Origin: Geodermatophilaceae bacterium
GTDB taxonomy: Bacteria; Actinomycetota; Actinomycetes; Mycobacteriales; Geodermatophilaceae
Direction of reading: 5' to 3'
Assembly: GCA_013695685.1 (NCBI GenBank)
Contig: JACCZY010000201.1
Coordinates: 1 to 34,601 of the forward strand
DNA: 34,601 nucleotides
Part shown: one piece after another, positions 8,053-15,814 of the stretch
Position numbering within the stretch: the first letter of the stretch is position 1
How the letters are laid out: each line of letters begins with the position of its first letter
Program-made: the position numbers and the translations under genes
The notes under the pieces: generated by a model
What the model was told of the DNA's origin: nothing
Seen by the model: the letters and a program-made list of their open reading frames with translations, nothing else
The model's database searches: none

Positions 8053-9273
8053 TCATTCCAGCTCCACCCGTACGCCGTTGATCAGCCGCCGCAGCGCCTG
8101 GGTCACGACCGGGGTCTCGGCATGGCGGACCGTCACGAACCCGTCGCCCTCGTAGATCCCGGACGACATCCGTCCCGGCTGCGGCAGGCTGGCGTCGACG
8201 ATCAGCGGCCCGATCTCGCGCTGCACTTCGGCCAGCCCGTGTACGGCGGTGATCCGGCCGCTGCCCTGGCCACGCAGGAACGCCGTACCCACAGCCCATC
8301 TGCGCGACGGCGGATCGAAGCTGCCGTACACCTGCAGCTGCGCCCACGCGCTGTACAGATCGAAGTCGTGAGCGAGGTTCAGCATCGACGAGATCTGGGC
8401 GCCGGGAGGGCGGACGGCCACCTCGGAGATCGCGACCGACCCGTCCGGGCGGCGGAACCACTCCAGGTGCGTGAACCCGGTCCGCAGCCCCAGGGCGCGC
8501 AACGCCTGCGGAACGACGGCCCGTACGCCGTCGTACTCCGGGCCGTCGATGTGCCGGGGAAAGAGCACCAGCCACTGGATCCACGGGTTGCGCAGGACTT
8601 CAAGTGGCGTCGGAATGTAGTTGGAGATCGAGTGCCAGACGAGTTCGCCGTCCACGAGGACGCTGTCGAAGGACCCCTCGTCTCCGGTGAGGAACTCCTC
8701 CATCATCGCTACCCGATCCGGGGCAGGCGGGGCGGTCGACAGCCAGACCCGCAGTTCGTCGGCGTCGTCGAGGCGGAACGTGCTCTTCGCGCCGGCGCCG
8801 GCCGGCGGCTTGACCACGATCGGGAAGCCGACCTCGGAGGCGAAGCCGTACGCCGCCTCCGCCGAGTCGGCGAGCCGATGTCTGGCGCACGGCACCCCGG
8901 CGGCCCGCCACACCGACTTCATCTGCGCCTTGTCCCGGAAGTTGTGTGCAGTGCCGACGTCCATGCCGTCGATGCCGAGGTGCTCGCGCACCTGGGCGAG
9001 CTGCACCTGAAGCTGCTCGAGTACGCCGATCACCCGGCGTACCGGCCCGAGCTGACCGGACAGACCCCGGACCGCGTCGACGATCTGACCGGCGTCGAGC
9101 CCGTCGTCGATCCGCCAGTGACCGATCAGCTGATTTCGTAGTGGGGCGGGCACCTGCTCCAGTGGTTCGCACGTCACCAGGGCGAGCTGCACGCCCGGCA
9201 GCCGCGCGGCCGCCTCGACGAAGCGCCTCGTCGTCTCGAGCAGGTACGGCGCGACGAACGCAACCACCGCCAT
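8053..9273 (-). CDS. ATP-grasp domain protein B
   Basis: 406 aa from the ATG at 9273. A TAGAGT -10 box ends nine bases upstream, giving a leader of only a base or two. The N-terminal domain (MAVVAFVAPYLLETTRRFVE) is shorter in conserved glycines than in the other two copies. The ATP-grasp part holds FPIVVKPPAGAGAKSTFRL (about 150-168), MEEFLTGDEG (191-200), HLEW (269-272) and SEVAVRPPG (283-291). The last motif has Val-Ala where copies A and C have Ile-Gly, so its specificity may differ. It is transcribed leftward ahead of ATP-grasp A from a control region shared with the rightward operon. Function is an ATP-dependent ligation by family; the substrate is unknown. Confidence 0.85.
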   Translation of the reverse strand: MAVVAFVAPYLLETTRRFVEAAARLPGVQLALVTCEPLEQVPAPLRNQLIGHWRIDDGLDAGQIVDAVRGLSGQLGPVRRVIGVLEQLQVQLAQVREHLGIDGMDVGTAHNFRDKAQMKSVWRAAGVPCARHRLADSAEAAYGFASEVGFPIVVKPPAGAGAKSTFRLDDADELRVWLSTAPPAPDRVAMMEEFLTGDEGSFDSVLVDGELVWHSISNYIPTPLEVLRNPWIQWLVLFPRHIDGPEYDGVRAVVPQALRALGLRTGFTHLEWFRRPDGSVAISEVAVRPPGAQISSMLNLAHDFDLYSAWAQLQVYGSFDPPSRRWAVGTAFLRGQGSGRITAVHGLAEVQREIGPLIVDASLPQPGRMSSGIYEGDGFVTVRHAETPVVTQALRRLINGVRVELE

Positions 9274-9392
9274 GATCGCGGGACTCTACCGCTGCTGACG
9301 ACTGAATGATCACATCGGGGATGTTGTTGCGGTTTGGCCCAATTCGGCAACCACAACCCCGAGATGATCACCGGTGCGAAGCCGATAGGCGC

Positions 9393-9413
9393 TGCCTGGA
9401 TAGCATCCAGGCA
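9393..9413. promoter_or_regulatory. 21-bp operator-like palindrome over a -10 box
   Basis: Perfect dyad TGCCTGGAT / ATCCAGGCA with a three-base centre. The TAGCAT hexamer at 9401-9406 lies in its centre, and the next ATG (9413) begins at its last base. A dimeric repressor bound here would block the rightward promoter. No candidate regulator gene is adjacent. Confidence 0.6.
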
Positions 9414-9457
9414 TGGTGGGGACCCCGCCCCGCTCCCGGCCGGAGCGGGTCAGATGA
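9413..9457 (+). CDS. Putative 14-codon Arg-rich leader peptide (leaderless ORF)
   Basis: The ATG at 9413 lies six bases after the TAGCAT box, the same TAnnnT-N6/7-start layout used by many genes here, so it would be the first codon of a leaderless mRNA. It encodes MVGTPPRSRPERVR and stops at TGA 9455-9457, which overlaps the ATG of ATP-grasp C (9454). Four of 14 codons are Arg, and the last is AGA, a rare codon in such GC-rich genomes. Ribosomes reading it would pass through the hairpin that covers the downstream ribosome binding site. This suggests translational coupling and possibly Arg-tRNA sensing. It is too short for the ORF track and is an inference from layout. Confidence 0.45.
   Translation: MVGTPPRSRPERVR
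9429..9449 (+). promoter_or_regulatory. Hairpin covering the ATP-grasp C ribosome binding site
   Basis: CCCGCTCC (9429-9436) pairs perfectly with GGAGCGGG (9442-9449) across a five-base loop. The GGAG at 9442-9445 is the Shine-Dalgarno sequence for the ATG at 9454 and is buried in the 3' arm. Translation of the leader ORF through this stem would open it. Confidence 0.6.
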
Positions 9458-10677
9458 ACGTCGTACTTGTCGAGCCGTTCTTCCCGTCCAACCAGCGCCA
9501 GTTCGCGGGCGCACTCGCCGAGGTGGGCGGCACCGTCATCGGCGTCGGCGAGACCCCCCTGTACGGGCTCGACGACCAGCTTAAGGACTGGCTCACCCAC
9601 TACGAGCAGGTGTCGTCGGTGACCAACGTCGAGGCGATGACCCACATCGTGCGCTCGATCCAGGACAAGGTGTGGGTGGACCGGCTCGAGGCGACCGTGG
9701 AGGCACACACGACGGCCGCGGCCAAGGTGCGCGAATCGTGCGGAATCCCCGGTACGTCGGTGCGTACGGCGTGGCTGTGCCGGGACAAGCCGTCGATGAA
9801 GCAGGCGCTGCGCGAGGTCGGCGTACCGACTGCCGCCTCGACCGCCGCCGGGACCGCCGCGGAGGCGCACGCCTTCGCCGAGCAGGTCGGCTTCCCCCTG
9901 ATCCTCAAGCCGCGCAGCGGCGCCGGCGCTGCGGACACGATGCGGGTCGACGACGACGCCCAGCTCAACCGGGCACTGCTGGGCTACGGACGGCAGGGCG
10001 TCGGGTCGATCGCGGTGGAGGAGTTCGTCGAGGGCCACGAGGGCTTCTACGACACCCTCGCCGTCGATGGTCAGGTGGCGCTGGACTTCGTCTCGCACTA
10101 CTACCCGAACGTCCTGGAGGCGATGCGCACCCGGTGGATCTCCCCGCAGTTCGTCTGCACCAACCGGGTCGAAACGGTCCCGGAGTACGGCGAACTGCGC
10201 GACATGGGGCGACGGGTCATCGCCGCCCTCGGCATCGGTACGTCGGCCACCCACATGGAGTGGTTCTTCGGCCCGAAGGGCCTCAAGTTCTCCGAGATAG
10301 GCTGCCGGCCACCGGGCGTCGGCGCGTGGGACCTGTACTCGGCCGGCAACGACGTCGACCTCTACCGCGAGTGGGCCAACGCGATAGTGCACGGGCACGT
10401 CGGCGCCGCCCCGTCCCGGCGCTTCGCCACGGGCATCGTCGCGCTGCGGCCGGAGGCCGACGGGCGGATCCAGGGCTACAGCGGAGTCGAGGAGCTGCAG
10501 CAGCAGTTCAGTGACTGGGTGATCGACGCGCACCTGCCGAGCGTGAACTCGCCGACCCAGCCGGTCGAAGCCGGCTACATGGCCAACGCCTACGTGCGGA
10601 TGCGCCACCCTGACTACGACACGCTGCGCGGGATGCTCGACACGGTGGGACGCACCCTGCACGTGCACGCGGCGTGA
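9454..10677 (+). CDS. ATP-grasp domain protein C
   Basis: The start is the ATG at 9454 (MNVVLVEPFFPSNQRQFAGA), preceded by GGAG and aligned with the start of ATP-grasp A; the track start at 9334 is spurious. The 407-aa protein has the pre-ATP-grasp domain, then FPLILKPRSGAGAADTMR (about 147-164), VEEFVEGHEG (188-197), HMEW (267-270) and SEIGCRPPGVG (280-290). It resembles ATP-grasp A more than B, including the start MNV and a TVIG motif near 27. It heads a rightward operon and its stop overlaps the next start by four bases (GTGA). Three related ligases in one locus suggest sequential couplings on one scaffold or alternative substrates; neither can be shown from sequence. Confidence 0.87.
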   Translation: MNVVLVEPFFPSNQRQFAGALAEVGGTVIGVGETPLYGLDDQLKDWLTHYEQVSSVTNVEAMTHIVRSIQDKVWVDRLEATVEAHTTAAAKVRESCGIPGTSVRTAWLCRDKPSMKQALREVGVPTAASTAAGTAAEAHAFAEQVGFPLILKPRSGAGAADTMRVDDDAQLNRALLGYGRQGVGSIAVEEFVEGHEGFYDTLAVDGQVALDFVSHYYPNVLEAMRTRWISPQFVCTNRVETVPEYGELRDMGRRVIAALGIGTSATHMEWFFGPKGLKFSEIGCRPPGVGAWDLYSAGNDVDLYREWANAIVHGHVGAAPSRRFATGIVALRPEADGRIQGYSGVEELQQQFSDWVIDAHLPSVNSPTQPVEAGYMANAYVRMRHPDYDTLRGMLDTVGRTLHVHAA

Positions 10678-11603
10678 CGTTCCCGGTCGTGCTGTTGGGG
10701 CCGCAACGCACGCCCACACTCGACATGGTGGTGCAGTCGATGGACCTCAACGGCCGGTTCGCCACGATCACCGCCGGCTGGCTGGAGCGTGAACCCGACG
10801 ACGAGGAACTCGACGACCAGCTCGACGGGCGCGGTGTCAACCTTTCGCTGTACGCCCGCTGGCTCGACGTACAGGAACGCGACCCGGAATTCGCCGCAGC
10901 CGAGCGCCGGCTGCGCGCCGTACTCGACGAAGTGCAGGAGCTGTACCTCCTGCGACTCGACCACGGACTCGCTGCGGTGCACGACGTCCGACGCGGCGGG
11001 GAACCCGGTCCGCTGCACGCCGCCGCGGTGACCGAGGCGATCGACGCGGTCCGCGCCCTCGACGAGCAGCACCTGGCGCGGATCAACGACGTACACAACG
11101 AGTTCTACGAGCTGTGGCCGCCGCACGAGCGCCCGGTGATCGCCCATCACCGGGCAGAGGTCGCGCGGCTGCTGGAGGACGCGGCTGCCCTGATCGTCAC
11201 CGGCGGCCACGTCGGTGTCCTCGTGAACGCCATGCACCTGTTCAACGTGTCGGCATCCCTCGGCACGCCGGTGATCGCCTGGTCCGCCGGCGCGATGGCA
11301 CTGACCGACCGGATCGTGCTCTTCCACGACCGCTCGGTCCGCGGGCCCAGCAATCCCGAGGTGTACGGGCGCGGGCTCAGCCTGCTGCGAGACGTCGTAC
11401 CGCTGCCGCACGCCAGCGCTCGCCTGCTGCTCGAGGATGCCGACCGGATGTCGGTGTTCGCCCGCCGGTTCGTACCGGCTCGCTGTGTGCTGCTGGAGGC
11501 GGGTACCCGGGTGGACACCGGCAGCGGTGGTTCCTGTCCGGTCGGCACCCGAGTGCTGGCCGAGGACGGCCGGGTCGCGGTTCTGGAAGCCGCATCAGCG
11601 TGA
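10674..11603 (+). CDS. Peptidase S51/cyanophycinase-like (class I GAT-like) protein
   Basis: 309 aa from a GTG at 10674 that overlaps the preceding stop. The middle is a helical, charged segment (about 35-100). The C-terminal half has IVTGGHVG (about 174-181) and TPVIAWSAGAMAL (198-210). The WSAGA elbow places Ser204 as the nucleophile, as in peptidase E, and HD at 218-219 could follow as in that fold. S51 enzymes cut Asp-linked dipeptides, and cyanophycinase relatives cut Asp-Arg polymers. Here the protein sits between a ligase and two hydrolases, so it may trim or proofread the ligated product. Overall similarity to characterised S51 enzymes looks low, so this is a fold-level call. Confidence 0.68.
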   Translation: MTFPVVLLGPQRTPTLDMVVQSMDLNGRFATITAGWLEREPDDEELDDQLDGRGVNLSLYARWLDVQERDPEFAAAERRLRAVLDEVQELYLLRLDHGLAAVHDVRRGGEPGPLHAAAVTEAIDAVRALDEQHLARINDVHNEFYELWPPHERPVIAHHRAEVARLLEDAAALIVTGGHVGVLVNAMHLFNVSASLGTPVIAWSAGAMALTDRIVLFHDRSVRGPSNPEVYGRGLSLLRDVVPLPHASARLLLEDADRMSVFARRFVPARCVLLEAGTRVDTGSGGSCPVGTRVLAEDGRVAVLEAASA

Positions 11604-12760
11604 GCGGGCCGACGTTCGGCCGCAAGCTCGCCATCAACCGGCTGCGCGAGCGCCGGTCGCTCGACGGTGCAGCCATCGACCGCTTTCTGGCCCGGCACGA
11701 CGTCCCCATCGTCGAGGGATCTCGGTGCACGTTCGTCCACCGCGGTGAGGCCGACGAGGTTCAGCTCATCCATCGAACCGTCGGCCTGCCCGAACAGCTC
11801 CCGATGGCGCGGATCGGGGGTACCGACCTCTGGTACGTCGTGGTCGAGCTGCCGGAGGGCTCCCGGTTCGAGTACCAGCTGGAAGTCGCCATCGACGGGC
11901 GCCGGGATCGCTTCAACGACCCGCTGAACCAGCGGCTGGCCCACAGTCCGATGGGCAGCACGTCGGTGTGCTATGCCCGCGGCTACCACATACCGGAATG
12001 GACCCAGCCGCATCCGGAGGCGCGGCCCGGAGAACTGCTGGACCTCGTCGTACCGAGCCGGGCGCTGCGCCGGGACACCGACGTCGCGCTGTACCTTCCA
12101 GCGCGGTTCCGGCGCTCTGCCCGCTACCCGCTGCTCGTCGTCCATGACGGCGGTGACTTCCTGCACTACGCGTCGATGAGAACGGTTCTGGACAACCTCA
12201 TTCACCGCCTGGATGTCGCCGAGACGATCGTCGCGTTCGTCAACCCTGCGGACCGCCTGGTCGAGTACGCCAACTCCGCGGCGCACGCCCGATACCTGAC
12301 AACCGAGCTCGTGCCCTCCCTGGAAGCGGACTTCCCGCTTCTCGGGACCCGGGCTGGCCGCTGCCTGATGGGGTCGAGCTTCGGGGCGGTTGCGGCGTTG
12401 TCGGCGGCGTACCGGTATCCGGCGTTCTGCGCCTCGCTGATCCTGCAGTCGGGTTCCTTCGTCTTCACCGACATCGGCAACGACCACGGCGGGGGACCGG
12501 TCTTCGAGCCGGTGGTGCGTTTCGTGAACCGGTACCGTGCCACCGCGCGTCGAGTCGCCGACCGCATCTTCAGCAGCTGCGGGGTCTACGAGCCGCTGAT
12601 CATCCCCAACCGCTCGATGGTGCACACGTTCGAGAGTGCGGGAATGGCCGTCCGGTACGTCGAGGCCCGGGACGGGCATAGCTGGGAGAACTGGCGGGAC
12701 CGCCTGCAGGAAGGGTTGTCATGGATCTATCCCGGACCACAGAAGTACTTCTATGAGTAA
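11600..12760 (+). CDS. Esterase with N-terminal E-set domain, enterochelin-esterase-like
   Basis: 386 aa from a GTG at 11600, overlapping the previous stop (GTGA). Residues about 40-120 resemble the beta-sandwich domain in front of Fes-type esterases (RFNDPLNQR at its end). The alpha/beta-hydrolase domain begins near 145. LLVVHDGGDFLHY precedes the nucleophile elbow MGSSFGAVAAL (Ser260 in G-S-S-F-G), and DGHSWENWRD (His360) supplies the catalytic His in the pattern seen in Fes and IroD/E. Such enzymes hydrolyse ester or lactone bonds in siderophores and relatives. No siderophore transport or synthesis genes are seen nearby, so the ester substrate is unknown. There is no signal peptide, so the enzyme is cytoplasmic. 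Confidence 0.82.
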   Translation: MSGPTFGRKLAINRLRERRSLDGAAIDRFLARHDVPIVEGSRCTFVHRGEADEVQLIHRTVGLPEQLPMARIGGTDLWYVVVELPEGSRFEYQLEVAIDGRRDRFNDPLNQRLAHSPMGSTSVCYARGYHIPEWTQPHPEARPGELLDLVVPSRALRRDTDVALYLPARFRRSARYPLLVVHDGGDFLHYASMRTVLDNLIHRLDVAETIVAFVNPADRLVEYANSAAHARYLTTELVPSLEADFPLLGTRAGRCLMGSSFGAVAALSAAYRYPAFCASLILQSGSFVFTDIGNDHGGGPVFEPVVRFVNRYRATARRVADRIFSSCGVYEPLIIPNRSMVHTFESAGMAVRYVEARDGHSWENWRDRLQEGLSWIYPGPQKYFYE

Positions 12761-13490
12761 CGGCGTGAAGGCATCCGAGCGCTGGTACTCCGACCGGCTG
12801 CAGACCGAGATCAACCTGGTGCGCTGGGGGACGTTCGGCCGTCCGGTGCTGGTCTTCCCGACCGCCGGCGGGGACGCCGAGGAGATCGAGCGGCACGGCC
12901 TGGTCGACGCCTGCGGACAGCTGCTCGCCGACGGTCGGGTGAAGCTGTACTCCGTCGACAGCGTGGCCGGCCGGGCGATGATGACCAAGCCCGGGTCGCC
13001 GCAGCACCGGCTGTGGCTGCTCAACCAGTTCCACGAGTGTGTACGCCGGGAGATCGTCCCCGCGGTCCACGCCGACCTCGGCGGTCAGGAGCAGGGCATC
13101 ATCGCCAGCGGGGCGTCGATCGGCGCGTTCAACGCCGTGGCCGTCCTGTGCCGGTACCCCGACGTCTTCGCCGCCGCGATCGGATTGAGCGGCAGCTACA
13201 CGATCGAACGCTTCTACGACCGGCCATGGACGAAGGATCTGTACTTTTCCGCGCCGCTGCAGTTCCTGCCCGGCCTCGAGGGCTGGCAGCTGGACCTGCT
13301 CCGTCAACGGTTCGCCCTGCTCGCCTCCGGTGCGGGTCAGTGGGAGAACGTCGGGGAGTCCTGGGCCATGGCGGGTGCGCTCGGCGCCAAGGGGATCCCC
13401 AACCGCGTGGACAACTGGGGTCCCCAGTGGGACCACCAGTGGCCGACGTGGTGGCGGATGCTGCCGCAGTACCTCGACGAACTCGCCTGA
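12753..13490 (+). CDS. Second esterase-fold hydrolase of the cluster
   Basis: 245 aa from the ATG at 12753 (MSNGVKASERWYSDRLQTEI), overlapping the previous stop by eight bases. The track start at 12636 lies inside the upstream gene. It is a short single-domain alpha/beta hydrolase of the esterase (PF00756) type: PVLVFPTAGGDAEE near 31-44, the elbow SGASIGAFNA with Ser122 (G-A-S-I-G), and a C-terminal WDHQWPTWW segment likely to hold the catalytic His. Two different esterase-type enzymes in tandem suggest that an ester-containing intermediate or two leaving groups are handled. Function beyond hydrolase or acyltransferase is not readable. Confidence 0.8.
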   Translation: MSNGVKASERWYSDRLQTEINLVRWGTFGRPVLVFPTAGGDAEEIERHGLVDACGQLLADGRVKLYSVDSVAGRAMMTKPGSPQHRLWLLNQFHECVRREIVPAVHADLGGQEQGIIASGASIGAFNAVAVLCRYPDVFAAAIGLSGSYTIERFYDRPWTKDLYFSAPLQFLPGLEGWQLDLLRQRFALLASGAGQWENVGESWAMAGALGAKGIPNRVDNWGPQWDHQWPTWWRMLPQYLDELA

Positions 13491-13493
13491 GAG

Positions 13494-14534
13494 ATGTTCG
13501 GCCGGCTCCCGATCATCGCAGCGCCCATGGCCGGCGGGCCCTCGACGCCGGAGCTGGTGGTTGCGGTGGGCGAAGCCGGCGCACTGGGCTTCCTGGCCGG
13601 CGGGTACCTCACGGCGGACGAACTGGATCACCGGCTGACCGAGGTGGAGCGGCGCAGCGCCTCGCCGTACGGCGTGAACGTGTTCCTCCCCTCGCCCCGG
13701 ACGGTCGACCTCGCTGCCGCCGCCGCCTACCGGCACCGGCTGGAGTCGCAGGCGGCCGCGGCCGGCGTGGAGTTGGGGGAGCTGCGCTGGGATGACGACG
13801 GATGGGCGGCGAAACTCGACGTCGTCTGCGCGCACCGGCCGGCTGCGGTCAGCTTTACGTTCGCCAACCCGCCCATGGACGTGTGCGATCGGGTGCGCTC
13901 GGAGACCGGTGGCTCGGTGATAGCGACCGTGACGTCCGCGGCCGAGGCGGTGGCCGCGGTCGCCGCGGACGCGCTGTGTGTCCAGGGCGCCGAGGCCGGT
14001 GCCCACCGCGGCGTGTGGCGGGATGACCCCACGTCACCGGAGGGCGGACCGAGTATGCCGCTGCTCCGGTTGCTCGCCGACGTACGGGACGTCACCAGAC
14101 TTCCGCTCATCGCCACCGGCGGCATGATGACCGGAGCCGGCATCCAGGAAGCACTGGACGCCGGAGCGGTGGCCGCCCAGCTGGGGACGGCGTTCCTGTG
14201 CTGCCCGGAGGCGGGAACGTCTGCCACGCATCGCCGGGCGCTGCTCGACCGTCGGTTCACCGAGACCGTCGTGACCCGGGCCTTCACCGGCCGCCCCGCT
14301 CGCGGGCTGGCGAACCGGTTCACCCGGGAGCACACCGCGCAGGCTCCGGCGGCGTACCCGGAGGTCCACTACCTGACGCGGCCATTGCGGCAGGCCGCAG
14401 CAGCGGCTGGGGATGCCGATGCGGTGCACCTGTGGGCCGGGACGGGCTGGCAGTCGGTCACCGAGGAACCGGCGGCCGACCTCGTCACGCGGCTGGAGCG
14501 CGAGCGGCGGGCAGCGCGCCTCGCGCCGTCGTAG
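13494..14534 (+). CDS. Nitronate monooxygenase family (FMN-dependent)
   Basis: 346 aa, starting three bases after the preceding stop, so it belongs to the same operon. It is a TIM-barrel flavoprotein: IIAAPMAGG at the N-terminus, GVNVFLPSP, QGAEAGAHRG (the His is the usual catalytic base), LIATGGMMTG and QLGTAFLCCPEA (FMN phosphate binding). The family oxidises alkyl nitronates to carbonyl compounds and nitrite; relatives act in polyketide pathways as reductases. Its place at the end of the ATP-grasp/esterase operon may mean that a nitro or enoyl group is processed, or that it detoxifies a by-product. It ends before a hairpin that separates it from a convergent gene. Confidence 0.9.
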   Translation: MFGRLPIIAAPMAGGPSTPELVVAVGEAGALGFLAGGYLTADELDHRLTEVERRSASPYGVNVFLPSPRTVDLAAAAAYRHRLESQAAAAGVELGELRWDDDGWAAKLDVVCAHRPAAVSFTFANPPMDVCDRVRSETGGSVIATVTSAAEAVAAVAADALCVQGAEAGAHRGVWRDDPTSPEGGPSMPLLRLLADVRDVTRLPLIATGGMMTGAGIQEALDAGAVAAQLGTAFLCCPEAGTSATHRRALLDRRFTETVVTRAFTGRPARGLANRFTREHTAQAPAAYPEVHYLTRPLRQAAAAAGDADAVHLWAGTGWQSVTEEPAADLVTRLERERRAARLAPS

Positions 14535-14566
14535 CGCCGGCTGCGCGAGGGTCGCCGGTCCGCTAC
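14531..14566. terminator. Hairpin between convergent genes
   Basis: GTAGCGCCGGC (14531-14541) pairs with GCCGGTCCGCTAC (14554-14566) apart from a two-base bulge. It spans the stop of the nitronate monooxygenase gene and lies before the stop of the convergent gene at 14602. There is no U-tract, as is common for actinobacterial terminators. Confidence 0.5.
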
Positions 14567-14601
14567 ACCATCATCGGATGCGCTTACGGCCGTGCTGATA
14601 C

Positions 14602-15681
14602 CTACGGCGTCACGATCACCACGTCACCGGCGGGGCCGAAGACGCCTGTGGTCGCGTAGATCGTTCCGTCTGACGTGATCTCGACGGCACCCGGTGCGAA
14701 GACGTCGACCACCGGAGCGACGACGCCGTTGCTGATCGAGCTGATCTTGTTGGCGAAGAGCTCGGCGACGTAGATCGTTCCGTCGTCGGCGACGGCCAGG
14801 TCGACCGCACCGGAGAAGCCCCGGGTAACCAGGCTGACGTCGCCGTTCTCCGGGTTGACCCGGTACACCGAGCCGTAGCCGGGCAGTTCCGGTCCGCCGG
14901 GCAGCGCGCTGACGTACCACTGACCGTCCGGACCGACCTCGACGTCGGTGGGAACCGGCTCGGAGGTGTAGTTCCTACCCACCGTGCACAGCGGCAACCC
15001 GAGCTGACGGAAGTTGCCGAAGGTGATCCGCTGGGGGATCGGCGGCAGCACGGCGACTGTCGAGGTCCGCCCAAGGTCCACCCGCACGATGCTGTTGCCG
15101 GCCGCGTCGGCAACGGCGAAGCTGAACGGCCCGAGCGTGGCGACCTTGTAGGGGTTGGACTCGACGATTCCGGAGTAGGGCAGGAGTTCGGGCGGGAGTT
15201 TCGCCTCGCACCCGGCCGGCAATTTCTCGAAGCCGTAGGTCTCCCCACCGTCAGGGTTGGTCGCCTCCTCGTGGTCCTGCAGCGAGGCCAGCGTGTTGGT
15301 GGCCCCGTTGGGACGAACCTCGACGAGCGTGGTGTCCTCCGGCGGACCGTTCGGGTCCTCCGGGAAGATCGACAGCGTCATGACGACGCGTCCGGCGAAG
15401 CTGATGGCGACACCGTTGGGTGAGCTGCCCTCGGCCTGGTAGAGCGCCGTGCGGTATCCGTTCGGCAGCACGCGTGTGAGCCGCCCGGCAAACGACTCGG
15501 CAACGTAGATGGCCCCGTTGTCGGTCACAGCCAGGCCAAGCGGCCCGATGAGTCCTGAGACTATGGGGTCCGATACGGACCCCGACGCTGTCTGTGCACT
15601 CGCCGGCGTGGCCATCATCACGGCCATCCCGAGCGCACCTGCCGTGGCGACTACCCTGCGCCACGGCCTCGTTCCGCTCAT
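14602..15681 (-). CDS. Secreted ScyD/ScyE-like beta-propeller protein
   Basis: The start is the ATG at 15681 (MSGTRPWRRVV), with GGAGG six bases upstream; the track ORF extends falsely to 16050. The 359-aa product has a clear signal peptide with Arg-rich n-region, hydrophobic core and an ATPASAQ cleavage site near residue 30. The mature part is built of NHL/SMP-like repeats (GPLGLAVTDNGAIYVAE, PTDVEVGPDGQWYVS, AVDLAVADDGTIYVAE), which form a beta-propeller. Two cysteines (GCEAK and LPLCTVG) may form a disulfide outside the cell. The family is named after scytonemin-cluster proteins, but most actinobacterial members have no known role. It is a single-gene unit, convergent with the ATP-grasp operon. 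Confidence 0.88.
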   Translation of the reverse strand: MSGTRPWRRVVATAGALGMAVMMATPASAQTASGSVSDPIVSGLIGPLGLAVTDNGAIYVAESFAGRLTRVLPNGYRTALYQAEGSSPNGVAISFAGRVVMTLSIFPEDPNGPPEDTTLVEVRPNGATNTLASLQDHEEATNPDGGETYGFEKLPAGCEAKLPPELLPYSGIVESNPYKVATLGPFSFAVADAAGNSIVRVDLGRTSTVAVLPPIPQRITFGNFRQLGLPLCTVGRNYTSEPVPTDVEVGPDGQWYVSALPGGPELPGYGSVYRVNPENGDVSLVTRGFSGAVDLAVADDGTIYVAELFANKISSISNGVVAPVVDVFAPGAVEITSDGTIYATTGVFGPAGDVVIVTP

Positions 15682-15801
15682 AGAGTTCCTCCCTCCACGC
15701 CCCTGATCGTTCGACCAGGATGGACGCACCCTAGGGACTGCGAGCGGTGATCGCCACCGTCGAGGCCTCACCTCTTCCGGGGATGGCACCGGCTCCTGAG
15801 C

Positions 15802-15814
15802 TAGCTTCGGCACC
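15802..15814 (+). promoter_or_regulatory. -10 box of a leaderless promoter
   Basis: TAGCTT at 15802-15807 is followed by seven bases and then the GTG start at 15815, so transcription should begin at or next to the start codon. No clear -35 is seen. Confidence 0.55.

Larger units (their letters stand above)
9274..9453. promoter_or_regulatory. Divergent control region of the ATP-grasp cluster
   Basis: The 180-base spacer separates leftward ATP-grasp B/A from the rightward six-gene operon. On the left a TAGAGT box (minus strand, 9288-9283) serves the leftward gene. In the middle an imperfect palindrome, 9307-9370, has TGATCA ends and CGGGG arms (12 of 14 matches in the outer arms, weaker inside). 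On the right TGCCTGGAT-agc-ATCCAGGCA (9393-9413) is a perfect 9-bp inverted repeat overlapping the TAGCAT box at 9401-9406, a position typical of a repressor operator. A leader ORF and a hairpin follow (separate entries). No -35 consensus is clear on either side. Confidence 0.65.

Noticed and set aside
9334-9453. 40-residue N-terminal extension of ATP-grasp C, considered also as a RiPP precursor
   Set aside because: It starts inside the palindrome, upstream of the likely promoter, and the paralogue A begins exactly at MNV. No other precursor-like peptide was found near the ligases.
9310-10719. 469-aa minus-strand ORF opposite ATP-grasp C, and the 510-aa ORF at 11147-12679
   Set aside because: Shadows of well-supported genes; both run across operon boundaries without motifs or ribosome binding sites.
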